From the NCBI GenBank assembly GCA_900074885.1, contig FJUW01000055.1, forward strand, positions 118,600-182,599: a DNA stretch of 64,000 nt, written 5' to 3'. The notes beneath the pieces are model-generated. The model did no database searches and was not told the DNA's origin. It was given only the letters and a program-made list of their open reading frames with translations. How positions within the stretch are numbered: the stretch's first letter is position 1; the number at the start of each line of letters is the position of its first letter. Shown in pieces: positions 26,188-36,662 of the stretch. The translations under genes were made by a program, and so were the position numbers. This DNA is from Rhynchosporium graminicola (taxonomy: Eukaryota; Ascomycota; Leotiomycetes; Helotiales; Ploettnerulaceae).

Positions 26188-26681
26188 TATCACGAATCGG
26201 CTTAGTTCTTAGTACTAAAACCGTCCTAGTACTAGAATACTAATAGTACTACCTAGTAGTAAGTGCTAGATAAGTTTAATACTATAAGAGAGTTAGTATT
26301 ATTAAAAGGAGGGCACTAATATAGTTATAGTATAAACAGCGAGTAGTATTATACGCTTACCTGTATTATAGTAATAATAGTATTATAGCTACAGGTGATC
26401 CGGGATCACGTGATATGCTAGACTACTAGATAAGTCGCGAGGGCTTATACGCTCTGTAAGATAGTCTTATATAGCTAGTATAAGGGAACGAAAGCTCTAT
26501 ATAAGACTAGCACTTCTGCTATTAGATAGGAGCTTCGTGCTCAAATTTATATAGTAATTAATACCTACTTATAACGTCTTAATTCTAATTGAGAACTGAA
26601 CTTCTTATTTACTTTACTTCATAGCTAATACTAACCGACGAGCCTATATACCGCGTACTAGTCAGAACCAGGAACGTTATA
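26188..26681 (+). repeat. 3' LTR of element E
   Basis: 494 bp, starting TATCACGAATCGG (TG changed to TA) and ending AACGTTATA. It matches 19944-20438 with one indel and scattered transitions. Confidence 0.9.
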
Positions 26682-26708
26682 AATATATTGATTTTCAAGT
26701 AACTCGTC

Positions 26709-26772
26709 AACGCGTTAATTGAGCCCTTAAATAACGCGTTAACGCGTTAATTAAGCTCTTAAATAACGTATT
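26709..26772. repeat. Two-unit 32-bp tandem repeat at the edge of the AT-rich block
   Basis: Units at 26709-26740 and 26741-26772 both follow AACGCGTTAATT..., and a partial third unit begins at 26773. The units differ only by G/A, C/T and CG/TA transitions, the RIP pattern. Confidence 0.85.
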
Positions 26773-27345
26773 AACGCGAAACCCAATAAAATAATTTATC
26801 TAACCTAGAATAAATAATATAATATATATAAAATAATTTTTAAATATTATTTAAGCTAAAGAATATAATCGTTCTTTTTATACATCCTCTTCTCTTTTAT
26901 ATTCATTATCTCACATTTGTCAATTCTCTCACTTGGCAAAAGTCAAAACCAAAACAAAACCCCTCATCTTCGCTTTGTCTTTTCATTAATTTCAACATCT
27001 ATCTATCTTTTGTAGACTATCACTATTTTGCTCACCTTCATTCCCACTTTCTCCTCCCGTCGTCCCACACCCATATAATCCCAAATCCATATCCAAACAT
27101 CAACAACATACAATAATCCACTGCATACTATCGCCGCATTCTCTCACTCAAAACACTCACTCAACCCCTCCCTCCCCTCCCTCTCCCCCCTTCCCCCTTC
27201 CCCCTTCCCACCACCAAACCCACAGAGCTCTATCTTCTTATCTTCCCATCCTTCACCCTTTCATCAACAACGCGAAATGAGGAATAGCCGAATAAATTTA
27301 TTTACACGCCACGGCATGTATCGGATCCCATCAAGCGCTTAGATA

Positions 27346-27369
27346 AATAGATAGATAGATAGATAGATA
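27346..27369. repeat. (GATA)n microsatellite
   Basis: About five to six GATA units in a row within noncoding DNA. Confidence 0.85.
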
Positions 27370-28124
27370 AAATAGAGTCGGATCTATTTCTTAATTTTGG
27401 TTCTTAGTCTTAGCCTACAGGGGTTAATCATGAAATTCTCTTTTGATATATATATATATATACATTTACCTAGCTGACGTACCAGCTTCAATTTTTGAAT
27501 CGTAATTTTCGCTCTCTCTCACTTCACATCATCTAGCGAACACCGCCGTCCGCCATAGTGTGAGTTACAAAAGTCAACTCAAGTCAAATCCATCCAAATA
27601 CAATCAAATCAAAATGTTGAAATGGAAATGAGTGCTATCTCATATCTTCCATTCGTAATATACACTCGACCTAGTATACCAAAGAAGAAACCAAAGAAAC
27701 AATGCTAAATGCCCTGCCTGCTCTGCTATCCTGTAGGAAGTAGACCTCATGCTTACACTGTACTATACTCTGTACTGTGTATAATATATCTGATGTAATG
27801 CGATGCGATGTAATGCCTGAACTGATGTACGACCTATCCATGCACCTCCCTCAAAACGCCCAAAATTGCAACCAAGACATTTTTCCTGTGTCTGTTCGTT
27901 TCCGCGACTGCTCTTCCTCATGCGTCCTTTCGTCGACGTCCAACCTCGTCACATCATGCATCCCGGCGGCGTCTTGATGTACCGTCATCATACATCTACC
28001 ACTCTCCAAGATTGTCATATCCTATGGGTACACATCATCCAGCCTGACACTCTATTCCAGCACGCAGCCAGATCTCAGCTCTTACGTTTCCAACTCTCAA
28101 TACCCGATTGCGCTCTGCTCAGCC

Positions 28125-30329
28125 TCACGAAACCGTTTTTCCTCCACAATCAGGAATCATAACCCCCGGCTTCAAGTTCCGATTAACATCCATCAACCCC
28201 CATTTATCCTCCCACTCCTTCCCCTTCTCATTGAACTTGATCTTCCACGGCTCATCAAAAGCTTCGAACCAAAAATAATTCGTGCCATTCGCCAACGCTT
28301 CACAGACCCAGCTCTCCATAAATTGGTTCATCTGTGTAATACCTGCGACTGAGCCACCTACACAGGTAGCTGCGCCTCCACAGCCCGTGCCTCCAGTGCT
28401 AGGCCAGCCTGTCTCACTGATAATGTGTTTGGAAGCATCAGCTTTGAGCACTACGTCGTGGTCCTGCCAAAATTTCCATGTCCAGTCCGCGGCTGCTTGG
28501 GCGTCGACGCCTGCGAAGAAGGGGTGGATATTCGCCATTACGTAGTCGACTTCATTAGCCAATTCGGCTGTCCAGTCGTCTCCTAGATCTGACGACGCGA
28601 GAGGCAGGCTGATTCCCGCAGCTGTCAGATTGGTTTTCACGCCTGTAAGCACTGTTTTGAGTTCTGCAGGCGTCATGTCCTCTCTAAACAGAACCTCATT
28701 GCCCACTATCACGCCAATAAATGGATCCGCACCGTATTTGTCGAAGATCGAGTACATTTGCTCGAGCTGACGCTTGTTGGTTGTAGCGTTCTTATCCTGC
28801 CAGACGCCCATCCAGACCTTCACTTTACCTTTCAGGCCTAGTTGCTCGATGGAATGGATCACCATCTCGGTTTGGTTGCAGTCCGTTCCGTAAAGTCGGA
28901 CTACGTTAGTCAATTGGGACAGCACGGCCATATCTCGCGTAACGTTATTCTGGGAGGGTGCGTAGTGGACACAATCCGGATATTGTGTGTACATGGGCGT
29001 GTAATCGATTCCTGGGAAGACTTTGTGTAGGTTCGTGTTCCCCAGTAATTTCTTGATCTCTGCAGAATCTTTGTTGAGGTCGCCGTTGGAGGCCGAGTCT
29101 GAAGATGCTGATGTGCCCTGAGGTTTACTCGAATCGGAGGAGCCGTTTTGACTTCCTAGAATTCCTCCTACGACTGCACCTGCAATGACGAGGATCAGGA
29201 TCACCACACCAGCCACAACCATCCACTTTCTTTTCTTCCTGCTTGCTGCTGACTTTTTCGCCCATGCTTCTTTCTCTTGGCCCAATTCGAAGTTGTTTGG
29301 AGGAGAGGGGTTCGACACAAGATCGTATTGTTGTCCATTTCCAGTTCCACCCGATACAGCTTTCCGCCCTAATAATCCACCCATAACACCCACACCAGCG
29401 GCCCCAGCTCCAACACCAGCTGCTCCTGCTGCATTGGTCCTATCGGAATCATGGCCCAGACTCAACATAGACCTGTTATTCCCATTCCTGTAGTCCAGCC
29501 CATCATCACCATCATCCTCAATAGTATTAGGATCAAAATGCACCATGCTAGGATCTAAGTTCCTTGAGTACCGCTCATAGGGCTGATCGACATAAGGTTC
29601 GTGATTAAAAGGATCCTGATTCGAACTATGCGCCGATCGTGTAACAATGCTCCTCGCCTGCGGCGAAGCCATTCCCGGGGGGAAAGCGGCGGCACCCATC
29701 GGCGTCAACGACGAACTCGATTGCTCCATTCGTGGTTGAGGTCGCATGTAGGGGGAATCTTCATACATATCACTTCCGTCCTGTGGGTATCCTGAACCTC
29801 CTCGCATCTCCATCCTCGGATCATAACCCGGTGTGTACCGCATCGCTTCAACGCCACTCTCTCTTGCATTCGCATCTGCAACTCCCATCGCTATACCAGC
29901 TATTCCTCCAGCGGCACTTTCGCCGTAGTTATCTGCGCCGGGTGTGATATTCGAAGCTGTCCCGTGTGATGTATACCCTAACTCCGTTCCCCAGACACGT
30001 CCTTCGGCGTCGCGATGTGGTGGGGCTGGAGGAGCGGGAAGTATGTTTTGAGGAGGTTGGTTATAGCCTTCAGCTAAGTAGGGAGGTTGATTCGAGTGTT
30101 CCTGACTGTATCTACGCGCGGCGCGGAGTCGATTGAATGTGCTGTCTGTATGCGCGGATGGATTACCTCCTGGTGAGAGAGGCGGGGGTTGGTATTCGGG
30201 AGCGGGAGGATGGTACCTAATGTCGTATGTGTCGTCGTCGTCGTAGGGCTGCCGCTGCCGCCGCTGTGGATCTGAGTAATTGTAATTCGCGTAACGATGC
30301 TCAGGTTCGAAAGAGTGCTGCCGATCCAT
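28125..30329 (-). CDS. btgC: Glucan endo-1,3-beta-glucosidase, GH17, type II membrane (BtgC-like)
   Basis: A single 734-residue open frame starting at ATG 30329. Residues 1 to about 365 are a Pro/Ser/Gly/Asp-rich, low-complexity cytoplasmic region. A basic RKKRK stretch precedes one membrane helix at about 370-392 (WMVVAGVVILILVIAGAVVGG), so it is a type II membrane protein with the catalytic domain outside. The C-terminal 300 residues are a GH17 domain: GVIVGNEVLFRED carries the acid/base Glu (about residue 545) and HIISETGWPSTGG the nucleophile Glu (about residue 640). The family cleaves beta-1,3-glucan during wall remodelling. Length and layout match Aspergillus BtgC. No introns are needed. 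It is the first intact gene after the repeat block. Confidence 0.93.
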   Translation of the reverse strand: MDRQHSFEPEHRYANYNYSDPQRRQRQPYDDDDTYDIRYHPPAPEYQPPPLSPGGNPSAHTDSTFNRLRAARRYSQEHSNQPPYLAEGYNQPPQNILPAPPAPPHRDAEGRVWGTELGYTSHGTASNITPGADNYGESAAGGIAGIAMGVADANARESGVEAMRYTPGYDPRMEMRGGSGYPQDGSDMYEDSPYMRPQPRMEQSSSSLTPMGAAAFPPGMASPQARSIVTRSAHSSNQDPFNHEPYVDQPYERYSRNLDPSMVHFDPNTIEDDGDDGLDYRNGNNRSMLSLGHDSDRTNAAGAAGVGAGAAGVGVMGGLLGRKAVSGGTGNGQQYDLVSNPSPPNNFELGQEKEAWAKKSAASRKKRKWMVVAGVVILILVIAGAVVGGILGSQNGSSDSSKPQGTSASSDSASNGDLNKDSAEIKKLLGNTNLHKVFPGIDYTPMYTQYPDCVHYAPSQNNVTRDMAVLSQLTNVVRLYGTDCNQTEMVIHSIEQLGLKGKVKVWMGVWQDKNATTNKRQLEQMYSIFDKYGADPFIGVIVGNEVLFREDMTPAELKTVLTGVKTNLTAAGISLPLASSDLGDDWTAELANEVDYVMANIHPFFAGVDAQAAADWTWKFWQDHDVVLKADASKHIISETGWPSTGGTGCGGAATCVGGSVAGITQMNQFMESWVCEALANGTNYFWFEAFDEPWKIKFNEKGKEWEDKWGLMDVNRNLKPGVMIPDCGGKTVS

Positions 30330-32816
30330 GGTGAAGCAGGAAGGAAGGAAGGAAGGAAGGGAGCAAATCCCGGGAAGGTGAGGGGGAAGTAGGTGGGTGG
30401 GTAGGAGTGGATCTTTCGCCCGGTCGAGGATGCGTCAAGCCGTCCGTGAAGCGTAAATGAACGGTCTTTGATTCAACAATATATGGGGCAGTGAGCCAAA
30501 GTCGCCGGGCAAAGAGTTCAGTTCAGTTTGGGTTTTGGGTTTGGGTTTGTTGCCAGCGTTTCAAACAAAGGCTCTGTCTGAGCAGCGAAGTCGACGCGGC
30601 GGGCCGGACTGGAAGGGAGGGATGGATGTCAATCCTGTTTTCGGGTGGATATCAATAAGAGGCAAGCCAAGCCGGCGATTTAGGGGAATATCTCCGCTTT
30701 GATCGAGGGATGAGATGGATGCGCTTTGAACTCAATTCAAAGATACTTATAATAAGCTTGTGACATCGGAAGTATAGACATAGATGCAAAGAAGATCAAA
30801 GAGTACGAGTTTGCAGGCAGCGGCTACAAAGTCGATCCAAAACATTACCTATAAATCCCATCATCTGCATGTACAAATAATATAAACCAGTCAAATCGTG
30901 CGGCTGTATTGTGCAACGACCGCGAGTGGCAGACTGGACAGTGTGTCTGCTCACGGGTGTTACTGGTTAGCAACGCTCCCCTGGCCTGGGGCTATGCGCC
31001 TCCAAAAATAGAGATGGGACGGTTGTGCTGTGCTGTTGGGATTGGCGGTGGCAAGGCAGGGCAGCCAGTCATGAGGAATTGAATAGAGGATAAAGTTGGA
31101 GGATCATCCCACATGCTGCGTAATCGTTCATGATTATCGTGATCAGGAGGAGAGTTGGAGGAGGACGGAATTAGCCTGAAAAAGTCCTCAACGTTGCGAA
31201 TTTGAAGATATACTTTTGCTCCTTGCAGTCTCGTAATTCCTTCTTTCTCTCCGGCCTTGGCATCTTCCTCGGGTTTTCATGGTCTATTTGAGTCTTGTAT
31301 TGACTTTTCGCCTCTCAGCCTCTCAGAACACGAATCTCGAGTACTCAAGGCACAGTCATGATAAAACGAGAACTGCATCCCCCTCTCTAATATATTCTTC
31401 TTTCAGTGTTCTTCAGTAGTTGCAACTTCTCGAATCTGGCTCTACTTGAAAGCGTTCTCGCTTGCACATTGTTAAGTGACCGGGTAGAATCTTCATTGTG
31501 GATTCCTACGCACGGAGCGGAGCGTTTATAACGTCATTTCTCTTGGATCGGATGATCGTATAGGTCATTATCGGGACCGTGGAACGTGAAGATTTTCCTT
31601 CATGTTTGGAATCATCAGTATGGATTGCAGACATATCCTGAAAATCACAAACTATATCGAGGCAGGCCGAAGTCATTTCCATACTCGTGCATGTAATCAA
31701 TCTATTGTTTGGTGTTTCCGTACGGTCTTTTAAATTCTGGTTCGAAAAGGCTATCGCAATCCTTGATCGAGGCCAGGAACACAAGAGATATTCAAGATAA
31801 TCAAGCATTGTTTCTCAGACTCCGACCGATCCCAATCGAGCGAAGTGACGAGGCGGCTGATATACTTGCTGGCAAGGTGCGCTCGACGAATATAGTTTTG
31901 TAGAGGAATTACCAAGCAGATGGCACTGATCCACCTCGCTTAATTTGCAAATTGACTCTCTCATCTGCCTCGTAATGTTTATGTTTAGACGAGGGTGGCG
32001 TTCTTACAACAGAGAACGTCAAAAGAAAGGGAAGATCTCATATTTGAATTTGGAGAGACACAGTTCTAGCAAGTACGCAAGAGAATAGACAGCTATAACT
32101 TAAGCAGGCGAGACAAATGGCCTGCAATGTTGACTGATCATCGCCTTCCTCGAGACGAAATGCTACATCTCTATCACTAATCTTATTTCAAGTGTAATTG
32201 AAGATTACTGTACAGATACGGTACTTGTCACACCTTGTACTTCCCTAGACAACCTCAGGTGCTGTCCTCGGATGTGTGATAACGCTACAAAATGACCAAA
32301 TTGTGAGCATTGCAACAATAGGACTTTATCAACCTAAGTTTTCCACAGCCTTCATCATTGTGAAGGAGCATCGTCGACAAATTCCATATTCTGCCATGAG
32401 AAGGCCTTCCCCCGCATCAGAAAACGGTCTGTTACATATCTGTTAGCGTTCGCTAGCTCATGACATTGCCACCAGTCCCGATTACTCAACATCCCGGATC
32501 TCATGCCACCACTCCGATTTCCAGTTCAGGTATCTTATTCTACAATTTCGCCGTTGTGCTACAGTAGCAAGTCGTACTGCTATCTCCTGCTATTGCTGGT
32601 AAGCCAATTAGGCATTTTCTATCGCGCTTTAACTCCGGTTTACTAGTATCAACTTAGGTTGATCAGCACTGAATCAGCCTAGTATATGATCAGTAAACAG
32701 AAACATATCTGCGCTTAGTACAACTATTTAATAGATATAAGTATCCAGAATAGATCCATCTATATCAAGCAGATCCATTATCTATCGACAGTCACTGAAA
32801 CATACACGAATACAAG
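30330..32816. other. 2.5-kb intergenic region, no gene recognised
   Basis: It lies upstream of both the GH17 gene (-) and the tautomerase gene (+), so it should carry both promoters. The GH17-proximal part has GGAAG repeats (30340-30361) and a GGTTTTGGGTTTGGGTTTG run near 30530-30550. Short open frames at 31506-31903 overlap each other on both strands and show no recognisable domain. Confidence 0.6.
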
Positions 32817-33439
32817 ATGCCTATCCTCAAGTTCTACACCAATCCAGGCCAGCTCACGTCAGAAGAGAAGCAAGAGCTGGCTATAACTCTGACATCTATC
32901 TATGCGAGGATAATGCCCGCTTTCTTTGTTAATATTATGTTCCACGAGGTCCGTTCAGCCGATGAAGCTTTCGCCTATCTACTTTTCTAATGTCATATTA
33001 ACCTTGCCTTCCAATCATTCTCGCTCAAGCGACTGCCGAATTAATTCTGACCTGTACTAACAACACTTTCGTCTAGCTTGCTCCCGAAAACTTCTTCGTA
33101 GGAGGAAAGCCAACAAATGGAACATTCGTTCGCTTCGCAGCCGAACACATAGCTGTGAACTGGAACGATGATCTGGAGCGAGCGAACCAGTATCTCAATT
33201 TCGTAGGAGATCTATTCACGAATAATTTTGAGCCGAGAGGATGGACGTGAGTTCCCATTGGGAAGATTGGAGGTTGAAACTTTGCTGATTTTGCATGTAG
33301 TTGGGAATTCAGTGTCACGGAAAGCAGGAGAGAACTTTGGCGGATCCAGAGCTTGGTTCCTCCACCTGTTGGAAGTGAGGAGATGAAGACTTGGGATGAG
33401 GCTGGGAAGGGAGTTCCTTGGAAGGGAGGGAAGTTGTAG
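32817..33439 (+). CDS. Tautomerase-superfamily protein (cis-CaaD/oxalocrotonate tautomerase-like), 3 exons
   Basis: Three exons, 32817-32948, 33077-33246 and 33301-33439, give a 146-residue protein. The introns have GT..AG ends; the first has a perfect TACTAAC branch site just before its acceptor. The product starts MPILKFYTNPGQLT, with Pro directly after the initiator Met: in the tautomerase superfamily the mature N-terminal proline is the catalytic base. HELAPENFFVGGKP and an aromatic C-terminal part with RELWRIQSLVPPP fit the fungal Tautomerase_3-type (cis-3-chloroacrylic acid dehalogenase-like) proteins. Physiological substrate unknown. The gene is easy to miss because no exon is a long open frame. 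Confidence 0.8.
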
Positions 33440-34353
33440 ATGGCATACTTGGCAAATAAGCAATGAGGGATTCATTTTGTAATGGTTATGGATACTTTCG
33501 CGCAAGCCAAAGCAATCGATGTCAAACTTCCCTGTCACTGCAATTTCTGCGGAGCTTCAGGATGAGATGTTTCATTTTCTTATATTTTCACGATTCAGTT
33601 AAGGATAATATTAAGTCCAGAAATCCTTCGGGACAATTGCATGCAGCCTAAAAGACCGGCATGTATACTTGTCACAATCTTGTAACGGAGGAACCAAGAA
33701 CGCACTCGACTTGTAACTAGTTATCGCATTATATAAGGTTATTGAGATTCGTTGATCTATTCGGATATTCAGCTTCCCCTCAATTGCAGTGTACTCAATC
33801 CCCCCAATTGACAACCAATCCTCTCACCCTTATCATTGAGAAATATATTCGAATGCTTCAGCGATTGCTAGAGGCTAGGAGATCCCCTCTTCTCTCACCC
33901 ATATCCTTCTTTTCCAGTATGTGCTCAGAATAACACTGCGGACTACCAGGGTATAAAGCGGAAGGAGGGTTCGTGGCTCGCATGTGAGGCGATGCTGTGA
34001 TGAATGACTTGCCTAATTGAGCTGTCTACCAATTCAGTACCCCCGCAGATCCCAAGACGATCAACCAATGCCGAGATCAGCACGATATAAGTCGCAATGA
34101 TTCGATGGAAGATAAGCTTAATCTATACAAGCACGGCCAAGTTCCGGGAAGCTTCTCTACAAGAGGCAGCTTGAAAGCTTGACAAGCACATTCGATGGGG
34201 TCACAATGGCAGCTAAGGACTGGGAGGTTACAAGTCGAATTGACAGCTAGACTGGTCACAACTCGATGAAGAATATAAATAGCTCACGCAAACCTTCGAA
34301 GATGTTCCGTATCTTGGCTTTGCTCAGGCATCTGCCCAAATCAATCGTTCATC
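33440..34353. other. Intergenic region upstream of the sedolisin gene
   Basis: About 0.9 kb with only short overlapping open frames on both strands. No coding signal is seen. It ends in the sedolisin core promoter. Confidence 0.6.
34274..34280 (+). promoter_or_regulatory. TATA-like box of the sedolisin gene
   Basis: TATAAAT lies 74 bases before the ATG at 34354, a plausible fungal TATA position. Sequence match only. Confidence 0.45.
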
Positions 34354-36297
34354 ATGCATTTCTCGGTAGCTTTTCTTTTAGCGTTGGCTACCTCGGCCTC
34401 ATCGTCGCCGACAGCTGAGAACTCGGCAAGCAATGTTAGCTTCAAGTCAAGCGTTGTGGAGAGCATCTCAAGTCCTCCTACTGGATGGATCAAAGATGAC
34501 GGAGCCAAACTTGATAAGGACTCCCACATGGTCAAACTTCAAATTAAACTCGTTCACCAGGATATGAACAAATTTCACGACTTAGCAATGAAGGTAAGCA
34601 ACTTCAATTTCTGTTCAGTCGTTCCCCAAGCTGATGTCCATAGATTGCTACACCGGGAAATGAGATTTATGGGAGTCACCTAGATCAAAAAGTTATTGAT
34701 GATATGATTGCTCCAAAAGACGACTCGAGCAAGCTTGTCATGGAATGGTTAAGCAGCGAAGGATTAAGCAGCCATGCTTCCTTATCACAACGTTCCGATG
34801 CTGTTGTTGTCGATGCAAGTGTCACACAGATTGAGAAGCTGTTGAAGGCAAAGTATATGCCATTCAGTCAGTAGACTATCAACTCTCTATAAGATTGTGT
34901 GCTGATTGTTTCCAGTCCACAAGGAAACTGGAGAAAGCGCTGTCCGAACTCTGGAATACAGCTTGCCAAATGTGCTCAAAGAACACGTCGAAATGGTTCA
35001 GCCTACGACCTTCTTCGGCCTTAGAGCAATGAGATCTACGATTCTAGAGCATCATCCTCTCAGTGAAGCTGATTTTAGAACCGAAGCTGTGCAGAGTGGC
35101 CAAGCAGTTCAAGCAGTTACTGGCTGCACTGGAACCACAATCACCCCAAAGTGTCTTTCCAACCTCTACAGTTATGCTTCGGCCAGTGTCTACAGCAACG
35201 GTCTGATGGGTATCGCAGGATTCTTGAAGCAATGGCCAATCAAGACAGACCTTGCAACATTCATGAAGACGTATGCAACTCAAGGAAATGCTGCTCAATC
35301 GTTCACCTGCACGTTGATCAACGGAGGTACCTGCCCGCAAACCAGTACCCCTGGTATTGAGGCCAATCTTGATGTCCAGTACGCCCGAGCCATTACACAG
35401 TCAATCCCAAACGTTTACTACAGTGTGGGTGGCTCGCCACCGTGGTTAGGTACCGGAACCAACACCAATGAGCCCTACCTCGAGTTTCTGAACTATCTCC
35501 TTGGTCTTGACGCGTCAGCACTCCCAAACACAATCTCGATATCTTACGGAGATGATGAAGACACTGTGCCCCTTTCATATGCCACGAACGTCTGCAATCT
35601 CTTCGCGCAACTCGGTGCCAGAGGTGTGTCTGTTCTCGTAGCATCCGGCGACTCAGGTGTGGGAGATACTTGCAAAAGTGGTACAGCTAAAACCTTCACC
35701 ACTTCCTTCCCAGCGTCCTGCCCATGGGTTACTACCGTAGGAGGAACTACCGGCAACAGCCCTGAAGGAGCATGGACCGGATCTGGAGGAGGATTCTCCA
35801 GTCGATTTGGTCAGCCAAGTTACCAAACAGCCGCGGTCAACATGTGGCTTACCACAGACACCACTCACGTCGCTGTGAACCAATACTTCAACAAGTCTGG
35901 TCGCGCATATCCTGACATTTCAGCCCAGTCGACCAATTTCGCCATCGTTGCTTCTGGATCTACGCAAGGCGTCAGTGGAACGAGCGCTGCCTGCCCGACA
36001 TTTGCAAGTATCATCCAACTTCTGAACAGTGATCGTCTTCTAGATGGAAAGAAGCCCTTGGGCTTTTTGAATCCTTGGTTGTACAATAGTGCTACTCCTG
36101 GCCTGACGGATATCACAAAGGGGAAGAACACTGGCTGCAGTGGAGTCATCAGTGGAGCAGGATTTTCTGCCGTTCCAGTAAGTTCGAGTTTTTGTCACTG
36201 GATGTCCAATGCTAACAAATTGCAGGGGTGGGATCCGGCGACTGGTCTCGGAACACCGATATATACGTCGCTGTTGGCAATTTCTAAAAACACCTGA
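34354..36297 (+). CDS. Secreted sedolisin / tripeptidyl-peptidase (S53), 4 exons
   Basis: Exons 34354-34593, 34644-34866, 34916-36177 and 36226-36297 join in frame to 598 residues. The three introns are 48-50 bp; the last has GCTAAC before its acceptor. A signal peptide (MHFSVAFLLALATSASSSP) and a pro-kumamolisin activation domain (about 30-190) precede the catalytic domain. The active-site set is complete: Glu303 and Asp307 in GIEANLDVQY, Asp400 in VASGDSG, and Ser511 in SGTSAACP. The C-terminal calcium loop begins DITKGKNTGC, and the conserved GWDPATGLGTP spans the last intron junction. The family removes tripeptides from N-termini at acid pH and serves extracellular protein use. Nothing looks broken. 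Confidence 0.92.
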
Positions 36298-36662
36298 TCG
36301 ATATACGGCTTTGCAGGGTACGAAATGGTTGGTATTTTTGTAGAAGAAGTCTGTCTTATCTAGAAGGACGTATTCAAAAGGTCAATTGCTCTAGTCATTC
36401 CATTCAATCTTTGTAATCTCGATTACCATCATCACCCAACCTTTCGTTAGATGCTCCGCATACCCTACTGAGTGAAAACAAATTGCAAAACTAGGAAATA
36501 CATTCAGAGAGATGACGAATATCTCGCAATGACGATATCGAGAGGGTTTACCAGAAGTACATGAAGTGTCTCCAGAAAGTCTTGTGATTCTCAGAGCAGG
36601 AGTTTTCATACTTCTGTAATCCTCCTGCTGCTCCAGTCGTTTTCGTCTGTTCCCACGAGTTC
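36298..36662. other. Short convergent 3' spacer, no gene
   Basis: 365 bases between the ends of the sedolisin gene (+) and the fusion gene (-). A short - strand open frame (36391-36609) has no recognisable domain. Confidence 0.6.

Larger units (their letters stand above)
19944..26681 (+). mobile_element. Element E: full-length Ty3/gypsy retrotransposon with chromodomain-like tail
   Basis: LTRs at 19944-20438 (495 bp) and 26188-26681 (494 bp) enclose a 5.7-kb interior. AATAT precedes the left LTR (19939-19943) and follows the right one (26682-26686) as a probable target duplication. The + strand order is gag, zinc knuckle, protease, reverse transcriptase, RNase H, integrase and a chromodomain-like segment, typical of fungal chromoviruses. 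The element is inserted just inside the LTR remnant of element D, which is a relative. RIP-like stops make it non-autonomous. Confidence 0.88.
26682..28124. other. Boundary of the AT-rich block and 3' flank of the GH17 gene
   Basis: Base composition changes from RIP-like AT-rich to ordinary over about 26690-26900. After that come pyrimidine-rich runs (27160-27270), a GATA microsatellite and a TA run at about 27447-27463. Two short open frames at 27777-28162 are low-quality and overlap the end of the GH17 gene in antisense. I see no gene. Confidence 0.6.
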
